Shown: in pieces, positions 20,401 to 29,914 of the stretch | Position numbering within the stretch: the first letter of the stretch is position 1 | Layout of the letters: each line of letters begins with the position of its first letter | Assembly (NCBI GenBank): GCA_964035575.1 | Contig: OZ037842.1 | Location: 682,001 to 746,000, forward strand | Source: Rhynchopus sp. YZ270_cl-10 | Lineage: Eukaryota; Euglenozoa; Diplonemea; Diplonemida; Diplonemidae | Reading direction: 5' to 3' | DNA: 64,000 bases | Notes under the pieces: generated by a model | The model's input: the letters and a program-made list of their open reading frames with translations, nothing else | Database searches by the model: none | What the model was told of the DNA's origin: nothing | Position numbers and translations under genes: made by a program

Positions 20401-23198
20401 CCAACACCGTGCAGCCCTACCATTTGAGTGCTGTGCTGCACCTGCACTGGCACTGCAGGGGGAACCTGGTTTGCACCAGTATGGTGCGCCAGGGCTCCGT
20501 TCACACGCACCTCTCCTTCGCCCCCCGGCCTTGCCCCGTACACCACAACCTGTCCCTGTGGTGCTTGTCCCTGCGGACCTGGCGAGCATTCCCCCAAGAT
20601 GTCATCTCGCGACCCATCAAACTCAGTGTTGACAGCATTCAGCACATTCGCTGCAGCTTGAGACGAAAGCGGCGAACACGGCAGGCTCGCTACGTCTGTG
20701 GGAACCCCTTGACTTGGCACTGTGGTCTGACCGTCACCCAGCCTCTGTGGGGTAGAGCTCGACGTGAGTGACATATCATCTGAAGGTACATTCGCAGCTG
20801 CAGCAGACATAGCGGGTAGTGTGGGAACGGCCGTGGTGGGAAGTGGCTTCATTGGCTCGGTGCGGGAGGGTACGGTCCCCACAGACGACGGTGCTGTGGA
20901 CGAGCTTGCACTGCTCTCGGGGATGGTTGACTCCCTCTTTTTCCGCTCCTTTTCCTTTTCCTTTGCATCAGTCCCTCTAGTGTTGAATGAAGACCTCCGC
21001 TTTGCGTTTGTAGCAAGAAGATTTCCCGATGAACCACGCCTTCCATATGTTGACGAAGGCTCCTTCTTTAATGTCTTTCCTGTTTTCTCCTTTCCCTTGC
21101 TTCCGGTCGAGGCGTTTGACAACTTCTTCACGAAGGGTGCTTGCTCGGAGCAAAGCGATTCGCTGTCACTTGCGACTTTGGCTTCTTCGTCTGCTGGCGG
21201 TGCCCCGAAGAGATCCTGCGAGTCGAGCTTTGCGAAGGACTCGAAGTCGGTCGCATCTGCCTCCTTTTCTTTGCCCATTTCCCGCAGACGTGCGCAGTAC
21301 GACTCCCTCAGATGGCTGATCTGTGTCAAAGCGGAGGCAGCGTCCAACGCCTTCTTCCGGTACAGCTCCACACTGTCCGCATCCCCATCGGCTATGCGGA
21401 GCAACAGGGTGTAGTCCACCTCCCCGACGCCTTCCTTTATATTTTCAAAGCGAGCTTCAAACGCTGTTGACACTGCTTTGTTTGTGTTGGTGAGACGCTT
21501 CCGTACACCGAAGACAGCTTTCATGGCGTGTCGGTCTTTGGAGAGCTTTGCGCGGAGGTTGCGGTCGATTGTGTCTAGGGCTGTGCAGACTTGGTCGATG
21601 TTTTGCTCCTCGGTGTCGGTGGTGGGCTCTGTGGGTTTGCCCATGGGGAGCAGTCCTTTGGTTTTGGGCATCTCGCCTGCGGTGTCGCTGTCCTCATTGC
21701 AGGCGCTGACGAAGGCGTCTTCCACCTCGAATGCTTTGAGCATGGCGTCGTACTTCTCGCACATCAGCAGCACCTTGCGGGACAGCAGCTTTCTGTCGCG
21801 TTTGCATTCCCGCAAAGAGGCAGCGTTGTTCGTGCTTGAGGCAGGGCTTGCGTCGCCCTTCTTCTTGCATTGTTGGCGTAGTTCATCCAGCTCAATGACC
21901 AGACCCACCTTCTCCTGTTCAAGCTTATCCCGCTCAGACGTAACAATCATACACTCTGACCGCCAATCCTCCAACTCCGCAGCTTTCTCTGCACACTCCT
22001 CTTTGAGGCTTTCGTACTCAGCAACAAGCGATGGGTCGGTAGTGTACACAACTGACGTATGTTTTGCTGGAGGAGGTGCAACTGGGGGTACGTCAGGCTC
22101 CGGCGGTGCGCGTGGTCGTGCTATGCGTGAGGCCTGGTCTATCTGATCCATCAGTTTTTTTATCTCCTCCTTCTTCTCGTGCAAGGACCGCTCTAACTGC
22201 CGGATCTGCACTGAAGCTTTTGAACGTTCTCCTGCGAGGTCTTCTCTTGCTTTAGTGGTCATTGCCTCGATCTCTGTATTGAGTGTCACGATTTCTGCAT
22301 CAAGGAAGTCACATCTGCGCAAGGATTCGGTGTACTTCTCTTTAAGCTCTGCAGTGTCTGCTTCAAGCGCCGCATGCTTTTCTTCGAGGGCACTCATATT
22401 AGCGCTCGCCTTCTTGATCACTAATTGACTGGTTAATTTTTCGGTTTTCATATTAATAAATTCTTCTGAAAAGCGGGCGGCAAGGTCTTTCATGTTTTCT
22501 TCAAGGACTTCGCATTTTCGTTTCGATTGGTCGAGCTGCTCGGTCACCTCTACATACTTCTTTTCCACGTCAAGTCGCTGCGACTCTTCATGCTTCCATT
22601 TGTGGAGAAGATCTTCTAGATGCCGTTTGAAGTCGGTTGTGGCGTTTGCTTGCGCAGGCTCGTCTTCTTCGTTGTCGTCGTCATCGTAGAGTGTGGAGAG
22701 GTCGAACAGAGAGAAGAGACCTACGTCTGCGTTTTCTTTGCATCCTGTTCGCGCTTTGAGGTCTTCACGCAAGAGACAGACTTCGCTGTACAGAGTGCTC
22801 CGGATGTGTTCGATGAGCTTAACGCGACGGTCGAGACGACCGCGAATCGCTTTGTTTGCAGTCTCCTTACGATCGAGGGCAAGCTGCAGATTGACAACCC
22901 GCTGCCGCATGACAGAGACCTGCTGCTGCAGACGGTGCACATCGCTGGTGGGGGCAAGGAGCTCAAAGACCTCGTCCCCTTCGTCCGACGGAATGAAGGC
23001 CATCAAATCGCGCAGCTCCTCGTCCACACCATACGCGGTTTCTTGAATCAGCTGCAGCATGTCCCCATTGTTTGTATCAGCCTGCACCAAGGCAAGCTTC
23101 GCACGCTGTTCAAGCACCTCAATACGAAGCTTGACGCGCTCTCCTTTTTCAAGCACAACATCGCGCAACGTGGCGTACTTCGTCTGTGGGTCGCCCAT
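17460..23198 (-). CDS. Large coiled-coil protein with Gln/Gly-rich tandem repeats
   Basis: The protein has 1912 residues, starting at MGDPQTKYATLRDV, the first ATG after a pyrimidine tract and CTCAG. Residues about 1-420 are mostly heptad-patterned coiled coil. The middle is low-complexity and Ser/Thr/Lys-rich. Residues about 900-1270 form a degenerate tandem array of Q-G-x-x-Q-Q-G units (for example GAVVQQGAFPQGALVQQGV) rich in Met, Val and Pro. The C-terminal part (about 1430-1912) is less biased, with a CAACGYSV segment and predicted helices. No enzymatic motif was seen. The coiled-coil start suggests a structural or cytoskeletal protein, and the Gln-rich array could drive assembly; both are inference. 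No homologue was recognised. No intron is needed. The repeat shows as CCTTG/CCCTG periodicity at 19400-20500. Confidence 0.8.
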   Translation of the reverse strand: MGDPQTKYATLRDVVLEKGERVKLRIEVLEQRAKLALVQADTNNGDMLQLIQETAYGVDEELRDLMAFIPSDEGDEVFELLAPTSDVHRLQQQVSVMRQRVVNLQLALDRKETANKAIRGRLDRRVKLIEHIRSTLYSEVCLLREDLKARTGCKENADVGLFSLFDLSTLYDDDDNEEDEPAQANATTDFKRHLEDLLHKWKHEESQRLDVEKKYVEVTEQLDQSKRKCEVLEENMKDLAARFSEEFINMKTEKLTSQLVIKKASANMSALEEKHAALEADTAELKEKYTESLRRCDFLDAEIVTLNTEIEAMTTKAREDLAGERSKASVQIRQLERSLHEKKEEIKKLMDQIDQASRIARPRAPPEPDVPPVAPPPAKHTSVVYTTDPSLVAEYESLKEECAEKAAELEDWRSECMIVTSERDKLEQEKVGLVIELDELRQQCKKKGDASPASSTNNAASLRECKRDRKLLSRKVLLMCEKYDAMLKAFEVEDAFVSACNEDSDTAGEMPKTKGLLPMGKPTEPTTDTEEQNIDQVCTALDTIDRNLRAKLSKDRHAMKAVFGVRKRLTNTNKAVSTAFEARFENIKEGVGEVDYTLLLRIADGDADSVELYRKKALDAASALTQISHLRESYCARLREMGKEKEADATDFESFAKLDSQDLFGAPPADEEAKVASDSESLCSEQAPFVKKLSNASTGSKGKEKTGKTLKKEPSSTYGRRGSSGNLLATNAKRRSSFNTRGTDAKEKEKERKKRESTIPESSASSSTAPSSVGTVPSRTEPMKPLPTTAVPTLPAMSAAAANVPSDDMSLTSSSTPQRLGDGQTTVPSQGVPTDVASLPCSPLSSQAAANVLNAVNTEFDGSRDDILGECSPGPQGQAPQGQVVVYGARPGGEGEVRVNGALAHHTGANQVPPAVPVQVQHSTQMVGLHGVGSVPPMQGGGQMGLHTPAQGMQAVTPRGAMGGAGVSVQQMQVVQQEGTMCVQGVQGSSPMPQALLQGGHQGGGVNAQGEVVSQGALMQGGSPQGVLVQQGVSPQGTVMQGSLQGAVVQQGAFPQGALVQQGVQGAVQGLSQGTMQQGELPQGAVMQGGLPQQVQMQGAMVQGVFPPGAVQQGGVPQSPQGVMQGGVYPQCAVVQGLPQGTMQEGTLPQGMILQGAVVQQVEGGLPQQQQGVMVQQGVFPQGAVMQQGGVPQSPGVMQPCYSQGMPMQYIQGAAAQGQGEMSEGDVAQLHQVQAMHAGMLPQMHAHAQGTPLQGTAAPQDATSYQAHMQGVPMPLQSEEGGTPGHMAQHAPPLLTMPMPMQEGGVVVMHGRGVAQHAAAGVGVVTQDVQGQVQGDQMYTAPAEAAAVGGSVGHPPLPRAPSMRGGSAKSRMSTASQPSVAPSPCVSKDEVDAPEDSVRHSQHNAQGQLLSLQEVPESVVGIPYQQSWWRERIVCAACGYSVQVGEESSQANAAPNFIPKWLQSLRNSEARKKASDVLFANDDIGNLSDCPDTPDEEKTEIEPALPLSVLAVEAPGSPLPGSPATPTPFTPRSPMQRAKNLAVFSMNGENFATLPNTSGEDMHKAGGNRHTTSEQVVASLNRHVEFIEHELRALSEVCTRGSTPVPFGIASHTSQSANIAAKAAGAKFSADSPRPSLDPELCLVVKGLHQCALLLNAEALFLCHNKRFGYSLGCASAVPPRVFLSSSDAKYKTLCDTREYSLLRDAVTRFQQMLKRDTIVSNMHAGVGYVLVTPSSLKESTDIPVAAPAPLPHPLPTSPELLPRAQSTETSAVSVEEVQEIPTPIMTHPPRRIAPLTVTVRKALIRPEERTDSPVWTAPSVPEKKDDTLAAYMEMLKSRATNKPQEHVATFNTLLPGIEKQSKKKRSALRAAFVKQKKQLAYTRAFGLLGGEREASGSDLSSDLLAPSVVGM

Positions 23199-23224
23199 AT
23201 TGGGGAGATGGGCAGGATGGTGCC

Positions 23225-23262
23225 CCTGAGGTGTGGTGTCGGATAGAGAGAAAGAAATAAAT
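23225..23262 (-). promoter_or_regulatory. Polypyrimidine tract and AG before the coiled-coil gene
   Basis: The minus strand reads TTATTTCTTTCTCTCTATCC, then GACACCACACCTCAG, 27 nt before MGDPQ. Confidence 0.45.
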
Positions 23263-23277
23263 AAAGACATAAATAAA

Positions 23278-23359
23278 GTTGACTTGAAATACAAAGCCCT
23301 CTCGTGAACAGTGTACCTTGGTATATTGACCGGATATACTTGCGCTTAGTCGCCTTTGA
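23278..23359 (-). repeat. Long-type dispersed element
   Basis: The minus strand reads AAAGGCGACTAAGCGC, a variable part, then AAGGTACACTGTTCACGAGA, GGGCTTTGTATTTCAAG, TCAAC and TTTATTT. The last 45 nt match copies at 34517-34601 and 55956-56039 almost exactly. Confidence 0.7.
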
Positions 23360-24092
23360 AAATTCCCGTGAAAGAAATGGTTGTGAGACTGTGTAGTTTG
23401 ACCAGCCTAAAAACTAATCACCGTGCCAGTATCAGCCCACAGGGTTGGGGATAACGTCATTTTCACCCAGTCTGAGTTAAAGAAAAGAGATATAACATCA
23501 ATACTATGGCAGGGAGGGGGGAAGAGTACATCGTTTTGTCAATGATATTGAAGACAGCTGATGGCAATCAATTTATGAATGTCTAAAAGGGCTGTCTTGG
23601 AAAAGTCAGACCTGTAATTTTTCTTCTTCTTCTCGGGATAAATTCGGAGGAAGAAAAGGAAATTTGTACAAAACGGAGCACCGCACTTTGGAACAGATGG
23701 CACAATATGGAATTGTTTTTTCACAGAATAAAAGGGTGAAGCTGGGGAGGAGGGAAAAAAAACGCAAACGACCTTTTGCGACAATACATAACCAAGCTCA
23801 TGCAGAGGGTAAATCTCGGAAGAGATCCATCAACGAAAAATAAACACACACACACACCCAGCAGCAACTCAACAAGCTGCAAGACACCCCGTTTGGTGTA
23901 TCACAATTTCCTCCTCACCCCTGCTGACCGTGCACTGCGAGGGCTCGTAGGGACTGCATCGGTGCATGACGGACCGCTGACCATAGTCTTGAGAGCCATG
24001 AAATAGGGACACGAGGGGTTGATTATTGCCTTCGCAATCTGTACGGCAATTTGATAAAAAGGATAAATTTCACAAAAATACATAGCAACGCT

Positions 24093-27000
24093 CTATGCCA
24101 CTTTACTTCCCCTCAACTCATTTTCCCTACATACCTCGTACAGACTTGTTGCGAGAAAGCCTAGCCCTGGGACCAGATCGTCTAGCGCCTTTGTTCCGTT
24201 TGCTTTTAAAGCAGGGACTTGTACGGCTGCACGCGGTTGTCGTAATGTGGCGCAGTGCGCAACAAGGCTTCGCACCGTATCCAATCCTTCTGCGGTCTTG
24301 AGACAGAGAATCTGCACGGCGCTTCTGAAGGAGAAGGGTGTGAAGCCGGTCTCTTTCGGGATACTACCTTCGGCTTGTGTGATGCTGAGGGTGATGCAGA
24401 GTTCGTAGTCTGTGGTGCTGCCACGGAGCTGGCCAGAGAAGCAGTGGTATGCGGCGCGTGCAAATGGGTAGGACGCGGATGCAAGCCCCAGCATGTTCAC
24501 AAATCTGTGTGCAATACCTTCTGCCGCAGAGCGATCGTTCAACGCCTCCTCAGCCATGACCACCATCGCAAGGATGTGGCACGGTGTGATCAACCCGCCG
24601 CTCTTATTCAGAAACAGCTCCCCAGTTTTCACCGACTCCTGCGCACCCCAAAGAAGCCGCAAAAAGGCGTCTTCCTGCATTTCACCAGGGTTATCCGCAC
24701 GCTGCAAGATATTCTCTTTTGTTAACGTCCGCCACTGCGCCCATTTCTTTTCCTTCTCTGTCACTGCAGTATCACTGCCCAAAGCAAAATGCTCGTCAGC
24801 AAGCTTCGAAGAGAAATACCCTTGGACATATGACCGCAAAATTGCAGCATATAGCTGCGAACGATTGTCTCCGTAACACAACTCCTTCAACCGGAGGCAG
24901 TCATCAAAGGCACTTACCACAGAGCCTTTGAACACCTGCAGCACTACCTTCACTACGAGAGCCGTTAACATAAGGCTGGGCCGTCGTGGTGGCGCTACCA
25001 TCATCGGAGTGATTTCTTGCAGCGGAAGAATATTGAGTGTCCCTTCTGATCCATGTGTTAATGTCTCCATTGTTGTTGGGAGTTTCTCTAATAATGTCAA
25101 GCCATTTTCCATCCCCGCTACCGCCATTATCGTAAACGGCGACAACAGCATTGTGTCTAATGATACTGGTGGGGTGGCCTCTTCGACCTCCATCTGGCTT
25201 GCTACCATGCGGGATAGTTCGGTTCCTTCCATGATGTCGAGAGCGTACTCTATAGAGCGATGCGCAAAGCGTGACTGCGGATCAATACACATTTTCTTCA
25301 CCATCTGCAGATGCGCCACAGCGGAGATATCCCCTTTCCAGAAGGCCACCTCTGCTCGACACATTCGGATCTGCCGGTCAATCTCTTGCTCTGAGAGGGG
25401 CGAGCAGTTTGCATTCACAACACTTTGCCTAAAATGCTGATGCATATCTACCCCATTATAACTCCCCTTATACGAAGCACCACCAGAAAACGCGCTTTGA
25501 AAAGACCCTCGATTGCTATGACACCCCTCCTCATTTGCCTCTTGAAGCATAATCGACGGCCGAGGAAGCATATGACACTGCTGTGGCAGCGCTTCGCATA
25601 GGAGCATCGGGATATGTGGAGGATCTGCATTGTCCGGGTCGTTCTTACCGCTAGGTATCTCCTCTGAGGTCCCCGCACAAAATGCTTCTAATGGTGGTGG
25701 AGGCTCCGTCTTCTTCTGTGGTTTGGATTTCTTTTCTTTCTCTTCTTTTTTGTGGTATTTTGTTGAAGTCTTTGTTGTGGGCTCTTCGGCCGCAGAAAAG
25801 CAGCAGCTAAAGAGACCTGTCTTTTTTTTCATCTTTTTTTGGGGTGATTTCCGCTTACTAGGCTTCTTTTTGGGTGGAGACGAGGTAGGTGGCGCCTTTT
25901 GTTCGACAGAGGTTGAACCCCCAAAGATGTCACCAGAGTTGAGGCCTAGTATCTTTGCTAGGTCGTCTTCTGGTCGAGCTGGCTCGTTGGGACCACGGGA
26001 GGGACGCCGGTTTGGCTTTCTTTTCAGGTTGAGCATCATTGATTTGTCTTGAAGGACTTTGTTGATGATGGCGGAGTGCTCCATGGTGTCGCCCCCAATC
26101 TGGATGATGGCGTTCTGTGGTGCCTGAGACGCGCTTTGTGATGCGTCGGTGGGGCGGCGTGAGCTGCCGATGAGCGAGCTTGCAAGCTCTGCCTTATGGG
26201 AGTGCAGGAGAGAGTTGTCCTCTGCCGCAGAGAACTGCCCGGTCTCGTAGAGACACGCCATGACAGACAGAATCCAGTAGGATCTGAGGTTCTCGTCTGG
26301 TGCAATGGCGCGTCGTGGTGAAGCTGTAGCGCCTCTAGTCTTGCATGTAAGCATTTCGGCAAGCATCTTAATAGGTTCTTCGAAGCTGCCGTGTTCAATG
26401 AGAGAGCGTGTGTGTCTGTCAATGTGGCACCACCCCGCGTAGACCTGTTTCGCCTTGATGTAGTGGTGTGTGAGTGAAGGAAGGTGTGGGTGAGGCCGTC
26501 CCTCCATCAGCTGCGAAATCGTGTAGTGCAGGCGCCGTCGCTCGCGGGCGAGCAGTGAGCTGTACAGAATGTCGCAGTGCAGCTGCTTCGCGAAGGTGAC
26601 CATCTGTTCCTCCTCGCCGTGCACCTGTGTGACAAGACCGATCTGCACCAACACCTCAACTGCCTTCTCAGCCTCCTCACGCGAGATGCTCTCTGCAGAC
26701 GTTCCCTGGATGAGAAGCCGGTACGGCAGCACCTTGCCGAACACCGCTGCTATGCACGCCACACGCTTCTCCACTGTCGACAGGCCGTCCACAATCGCCA
26801 TCACGCTGGCCTCCATGTCTTGCGAGACGAGCTGTGTTAAACCGTCCTCCAGATCTGTGTCGACGACGTGGCGTGCTGTGCCTGTCAGGTCTACCTTGAT
26901 CATGTTGTTCGCCTTGAGCGATTTCGTCATCTCAATGAGGTAGCCCGGGAGGCCGTCTGTCTTCGCGTAGAGCTTGGCCACGAGGTGCGGGTCCACAAAG

Positions 27001-29741
27001 GAGGCACCTGTGAGGGAGCAGATCATCTCCTCTGCGTGGTCGATGTTGATGAGGGGGACGTCCATCGTGACAGGCTTCGGGTCCCCGCCTTCAAACAACA
27101 TGGCCAGGTCAGTCTCCGTCTGTGATGCCAAGGCCACAGGCTCGTCGTCACTTGAAAGGTCTTGCGAGCTGCAACTGGAGCTTGCATCAGAGTCTTGATA
27201 ATCATACACCTTTGTGATGGCATGCAGCGGCTCTAGACGTTGTGCCATAAAACAGAACACAGAAGGATCAGAACGCACATTCCGCAAGAACTGCAGGGAC
27301 GTGCTGTCCAACCACTGCACATCATCAACCGCGAGCACGACGTACGGCCCGTAGTGGGACTTCAGTAGCGCGACGACAATTTCCGCAATTTTCTGTTCCT
27401 TTTCGGTGACGGGAAGCATGCTCATCTCCTGTGTGAGGGCGGGCAGCTCTGGGTAGCGCTGCACATAACGCAACAAGGGGAGCAATGGAAGGGTCTCGTC
27501 GGGCAGCTTCTCAAGCAGACTCACCATGTCGGTCTCAAGCAGCATCTGCCGCAGGAGGTAGCGCAGTGAGTGGTACTGCCCAATCTCTGCTGACTCGGAG
27601 CCCTTAATCATCGCAACAGGTATCGTGCACCCAGAGCAGACACGCTCCATTATCAACGACAACCCAAGCTTTTTCTCTCCACGGATGATCAGCAAACGCG
27701 GCACACTTGCCGGACTGGAAGGATTCGAAGTCATCCGTATCCACTGATCCAGATGTGACTTCAACTTCTCTATCAACGGAGACCTCCCAATAGGATCCTG
27801 CCCCGACTCCTCCACCGAGAACGACCCCCCAAAGTCCGAGCCACTCAGATCCGACGAAGATCGGCTTGCCTGCACGACCTTTTTCCCGCGACCACGCTTA
27901 AAATTGTGTTGTTCACTTTGCGCAGAAATTGAGTGCTGGTGCTTCTTCACGAGCGACCACCCACGGGGTTGCTCTGAGGTGACAGACGAGGCTGTCGAGG
28001 ACTGCCGCGTGGGGAGGCCTGACTCGACCATCTTCTGCATGTACTCGCTTCCGGCTCTGTTGAACCATCCCACTTTGCCACCTTCGCTTTTTAACGACGG
28101 ATCCGACGTCTCCGACTCCACCGACACAATACTCTGCCGCGACGGAGCGCTCGACCCTGAAAGGGAAGAATGTGGCAGCTTCTTCGCATCGCGCGCAATC
28201 TTGAGCAACTGAAGTGTAGCGGACCTGTTGATGAGAGTAACGGTCTGGTCCCCTTTCGACTCCATGCTCGCCATCGACGCACAACGTGCGAGGGGACGTC
28301 CCTCCTCCAGGTCTTGTATGTGGTTCAGCACTGCGTCACGGTCTGCCTCGCATATGAGATGATAGCAGTGTACCGGTTCAATGAGACCTTTGAGCATGAA
28401 GCAGTCGCCGTCCAGAATGGCGTACCCGTTGACGCACAGCCCCTCCAGGTCGCTGCTGTGCGCAATGCTCGAGTCCACCATGATATGCTGGTACTGCGGT
28501 GCGCCAAAGTCGGCTGCCTTTGTCATCAACCTTGCAGAGAGATTGACGCCACCCCCTAGCACTGTGTACTCATGTCGTGCGATAGACCCGGTGATGCCGC
28601 AAAATACTGGTGCACGGGAAATACCGATAGAAGCGATGATGCCATGCGCTTTGAGGCGTTTCACGGATTTGACTGATACGTGGACAGCGCGTGAGGCGTC
28701 GTTTTGGTGTGCATGGAGCGGGATGCCGAAGAGGCAGAGCAGAATGACACCCTTGTCGTCGAGCATGACTTTGTTCAGCACACCGCCGTACCGTGCTAGC
28801 TCGTGCTGCACGATGCCGACGGCGGTGTTGATGGAGCGGTGCAGCTTATCAGGGGGGAGCTTCACGTCGATGGATGTGAGTTGCATGAAGATTGTGCACA
28901 CGGTGCGCAGGGCGTTGCACTGCGTCGTGGTGACGCTCTTGATCACGGTGTCGAAGATGTACATGCTTGCGTTCATCTTCGCAAGATCTGACAGAGGTGC
29001 TAGCTTCGCCAACGGCGCACTCACCACCGACTTCCTCTGCCCACTGAACTCTACAAACTGTTCAAATGAATACTCCTTTCCCCCATACTCCTCCTCCCTG
29101 AGGGATGTGTCTATTGTCAACCCATAGCGCGTTGCCTGCTCAAGAAGATAGGAACAGATGAGAAACTGACCATGCGTCCCTAACGATGCTGCAATGGCAC
29201 ATATTTCCACAGGCTCTCCTGTTAAAAAATATTTGTACTTTCCGAGAGAAGGGTGGCCTTTGCCGCCGACTGTGAGGCCTTGGTAGATTCCTCCCGATCC
29301 GCCGATGTGAAGCTTCATTGTACAGGTCACAGGCTCGGTGCCTTGTTGCAGGGAGAAGGTGTATTCAGGTGTGCGCGCGAGAAGGGCGGCACCACACTGG
29401 ACACATGCGGCGCAAGAGGCTTCGATGGTGCCCTCACTCCAGGCAACCATCATGGCGTCGCCAGAGAAGAAGATGATGTCGCCGTCCATCTCGCGTACAA
29501 TGGCAATCAGGCGTGAGAAGAACTCATTCAGGTGCAACGACAGCGTCTCTGACCCTTCCCCATGCGACTGAAACTTCTGCAGCTGCGACGCAATAGACGA
29601 GAACCCCGCAATGTCAACGAACAGCAGCGCCCCTTCCAGCTGCTCACATCCGCAACGTGGCGCTTCACCCAAGTCCTTCGCAACCTGCCGTGGAATAAGC
29701 GCCAGCAGCTTTTCATCTGCAATGTCAGCAGTAGAATCCAT
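24093..29741 (-). CDS. Soluble-type adenylyl cyclase-like protein (tandem cyclase domains and ATPase-like module)
   Basis: The protein has 1882 residues with no intron. The start is MDSTADIADEK, the first ATG after CCTCAACAG. It has the ADCY10 layout. Cyclase domain 1 (about 36-245) carries both metal-binding Asp, in FVDIAGF (D43) and FFSGDAMM (D95). Cyclase domain 2 (about 280-465) has LNKVMLDDKG and VNLSARL (N400, R404), matching adenine- and transition-state-binding residues of class III cyclases. It is expected to make cAMP from ATP. An AAA-like module (about 655-900) keeps a Walker B (VVLAVDDVQWLD, 801-812), but the Walker A position reads GEKKLGLS (688-695) and lacks the GKS/T lysine, so nucleotide binding there is doubtful. 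The long C-terminal part is helical, with a Lys-rich stretch and a LFSCCF cysteine pair near residue 1340. Confidence 0.9.
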   Translation of the reverse strand: MDSTADIADEKLLALIPRQVAKDLGEAPRCGCEQLEGALLFVDIAGFSSIASQLQKFQSHGEGSETLSLHLNEFFSRLIAIVREMDGDIIFFSGDAMMVAWSEGTIEASCAACVQCGAALLARTPEYTFSLQQGTEPVTCTMKLHIGGSGGIYQGLTVGGKGHPSLGKYKYFLTGEPVEICAIAASLGTHGQFLICSYLLEQATRYGLTIDTSLREEEYGGKEYSFEQFVEFSGQRKSVVSAPLAKLAPLSDLAKMNASMYIFDTVIKSVTTTQCNALRTVCTIFMQLTSIDVKLPPDKLHRSINTAVGIVQHELARYGGVLNKVMLDDKGVILLCLFGIPLHAHQNDASRAVHVSVKSVKRLKAHGIIASIGISRAPVFCGITGSIARHEYTVLGGGVNLSARLMTKAADFGAPQYQHIMVDSSIAHSSDLEGLCVNGYAILDGDCFMLKGLIEPVHCYHLICEADRDAVLNHIQDLEEGRPLARCASMASMESKGDQTVTLINRSATLQLLKIARDAKKLPHSSLSGSSAPSRQSIVSVESETSDPSLKSEGGKVGWFNRAGSEYMQKMVESGLPTRQSSTASSVTSEQPRGWSLVKKHQHSISAQSEQHNFKRGRGKKVVQASRSSSDLSGSDFGGSFSVEESGQDPIGRSPLIEKLKSHLDQWIRMTSNPSSPASVPRLLIIRGEKKLGLSLIMERVCSGCTIPVAMIKGSESAEIGQYHSLRYLLRQMLLETDMVSLLEKLPDETLPLLPLLRYVQRYPELPALTQEMSMLPVTEKEQKIAEIVVALLKSHYGPYVVLAVDDVQWLDSTSLQFLRNVRSDPSVFCFMAQRLEPLHAITKVYDYQDSDASSSCSSQDLSSDDEPVALASQTETDLAMLFEGGDPKPVTMDVPLINIDHAEEMICSLTGASFVDPHLVAKLYAKTDGLPGYLIEMTKSLKANNMIKVDLTGTARHVVDTDLEDGLTQLVSQDMEASVMAIVDGLSTVEKRVACIAAVFGKVLPYRLLIQGTSAESISREEAEKAVEVLVQIGLVTQVHGEEEQMVTFAKQLHCDILYSSLLARERRRLHYTISQLMEGRPHPHLPSLTHHYIKAKQVYAGWCHIDRHTRSLIEHGSFEEPIKMLAEMLTCKTRGATASPRRAIAPDENLRSYWILSVMACLYETGQFSAAEDNSLLHSHKAELASSLIGSSRRPTDASQSASQAPQNAIIQIGGDTMEHSAIINKVLQDKSMMLNLKRKPNRRPSRGPNEPARPEDDLAKILGLNSGDIFGGSTSVEQKAPPTSSPPKKKPSKRKSPQKKMKKKTGLFSCCFSAAEEPTTKTSTKYHKKEEKEKKSKPQKKTEPPPPLEAFCAGTSEEIPSGKNDPDNADPPHIPMLLCEALPQQCHMLPRPSIMLQEANEEGCHSNRGSFQSAFSGGASYKGSYNGVDMHQHFRQSVVNANCSPLSEQEIDRQIRMCRAEVAFWKGDISAVAHLQMVKKMCIDPQSRFAHRSIEYALDIMEGTELSRMVASQMEVEEATPPVSLDTMLLSPFTIMAVAGMENGLTLLEKLPTTMETLTHGSEGTLNILPLQEITPMMVAPPRRPSLMLTALVVKVVLQVFKGSVVSAFDDCLRLKELCYGDNRSQLYAAILRSYVQGYFSSKLADEHFALGSDTAVTEKEKKWAQWRTLTKENILQRADNPGEMQEDAFLRLLWGAQESVKTGELFLNKSGGLITPCHILAMVVMAEEALNDRSAAEGIAHRFVNMLGLASASYPFARAAYHCFSGQLRGSTTDYELCITLSITQAEGSIPKETGFTPFSFRSAVQILCLKTAEGLDTVRSLVAHCATLRQPRAAVQVPALKANGTKALDDLVPGLGFLATSLYEVCRENELRGSKVA

Positions 29742-29914
29742 TTCAAAGAAACTCGTTTGATGTTTTTTCACATTTTTTTTTTTTTTTGCACGAATCTCGA
29801 ATCCCTGTTGAGGTGCTAGGGGGTGTGGTGTTGCCAAAAGAGTAGGTGATGAACAGGGTTCGGATTGGAGAAGAAAAAGAACAGTTTTTGTGGCAAATAT
29901 GAACCAAACTGTCA

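Larger units (their letters stand above)
23199..24092. other. Spacer between adenylyl cyclase and coiled-coil genes
   Basis: About 890 bp. It holds the longer type of dispersed element (23278-23359), the pyrimidine tract for the coiled-coil gene, a CA repeat (23844-23858) and no supported gene. A plus-strand open frame ending at 24006 was considered and not accepted. Confidence 0.55.

Noticed and set aside
23776-24006. Plus-strand open frame of 76 codons ending VHDGPLTIVLRAMK
   Set aside because: The last 30 residues look protein-like, but there is no recognisable family, the strand is opposite to all genes and the upstream part is a CA repeat.
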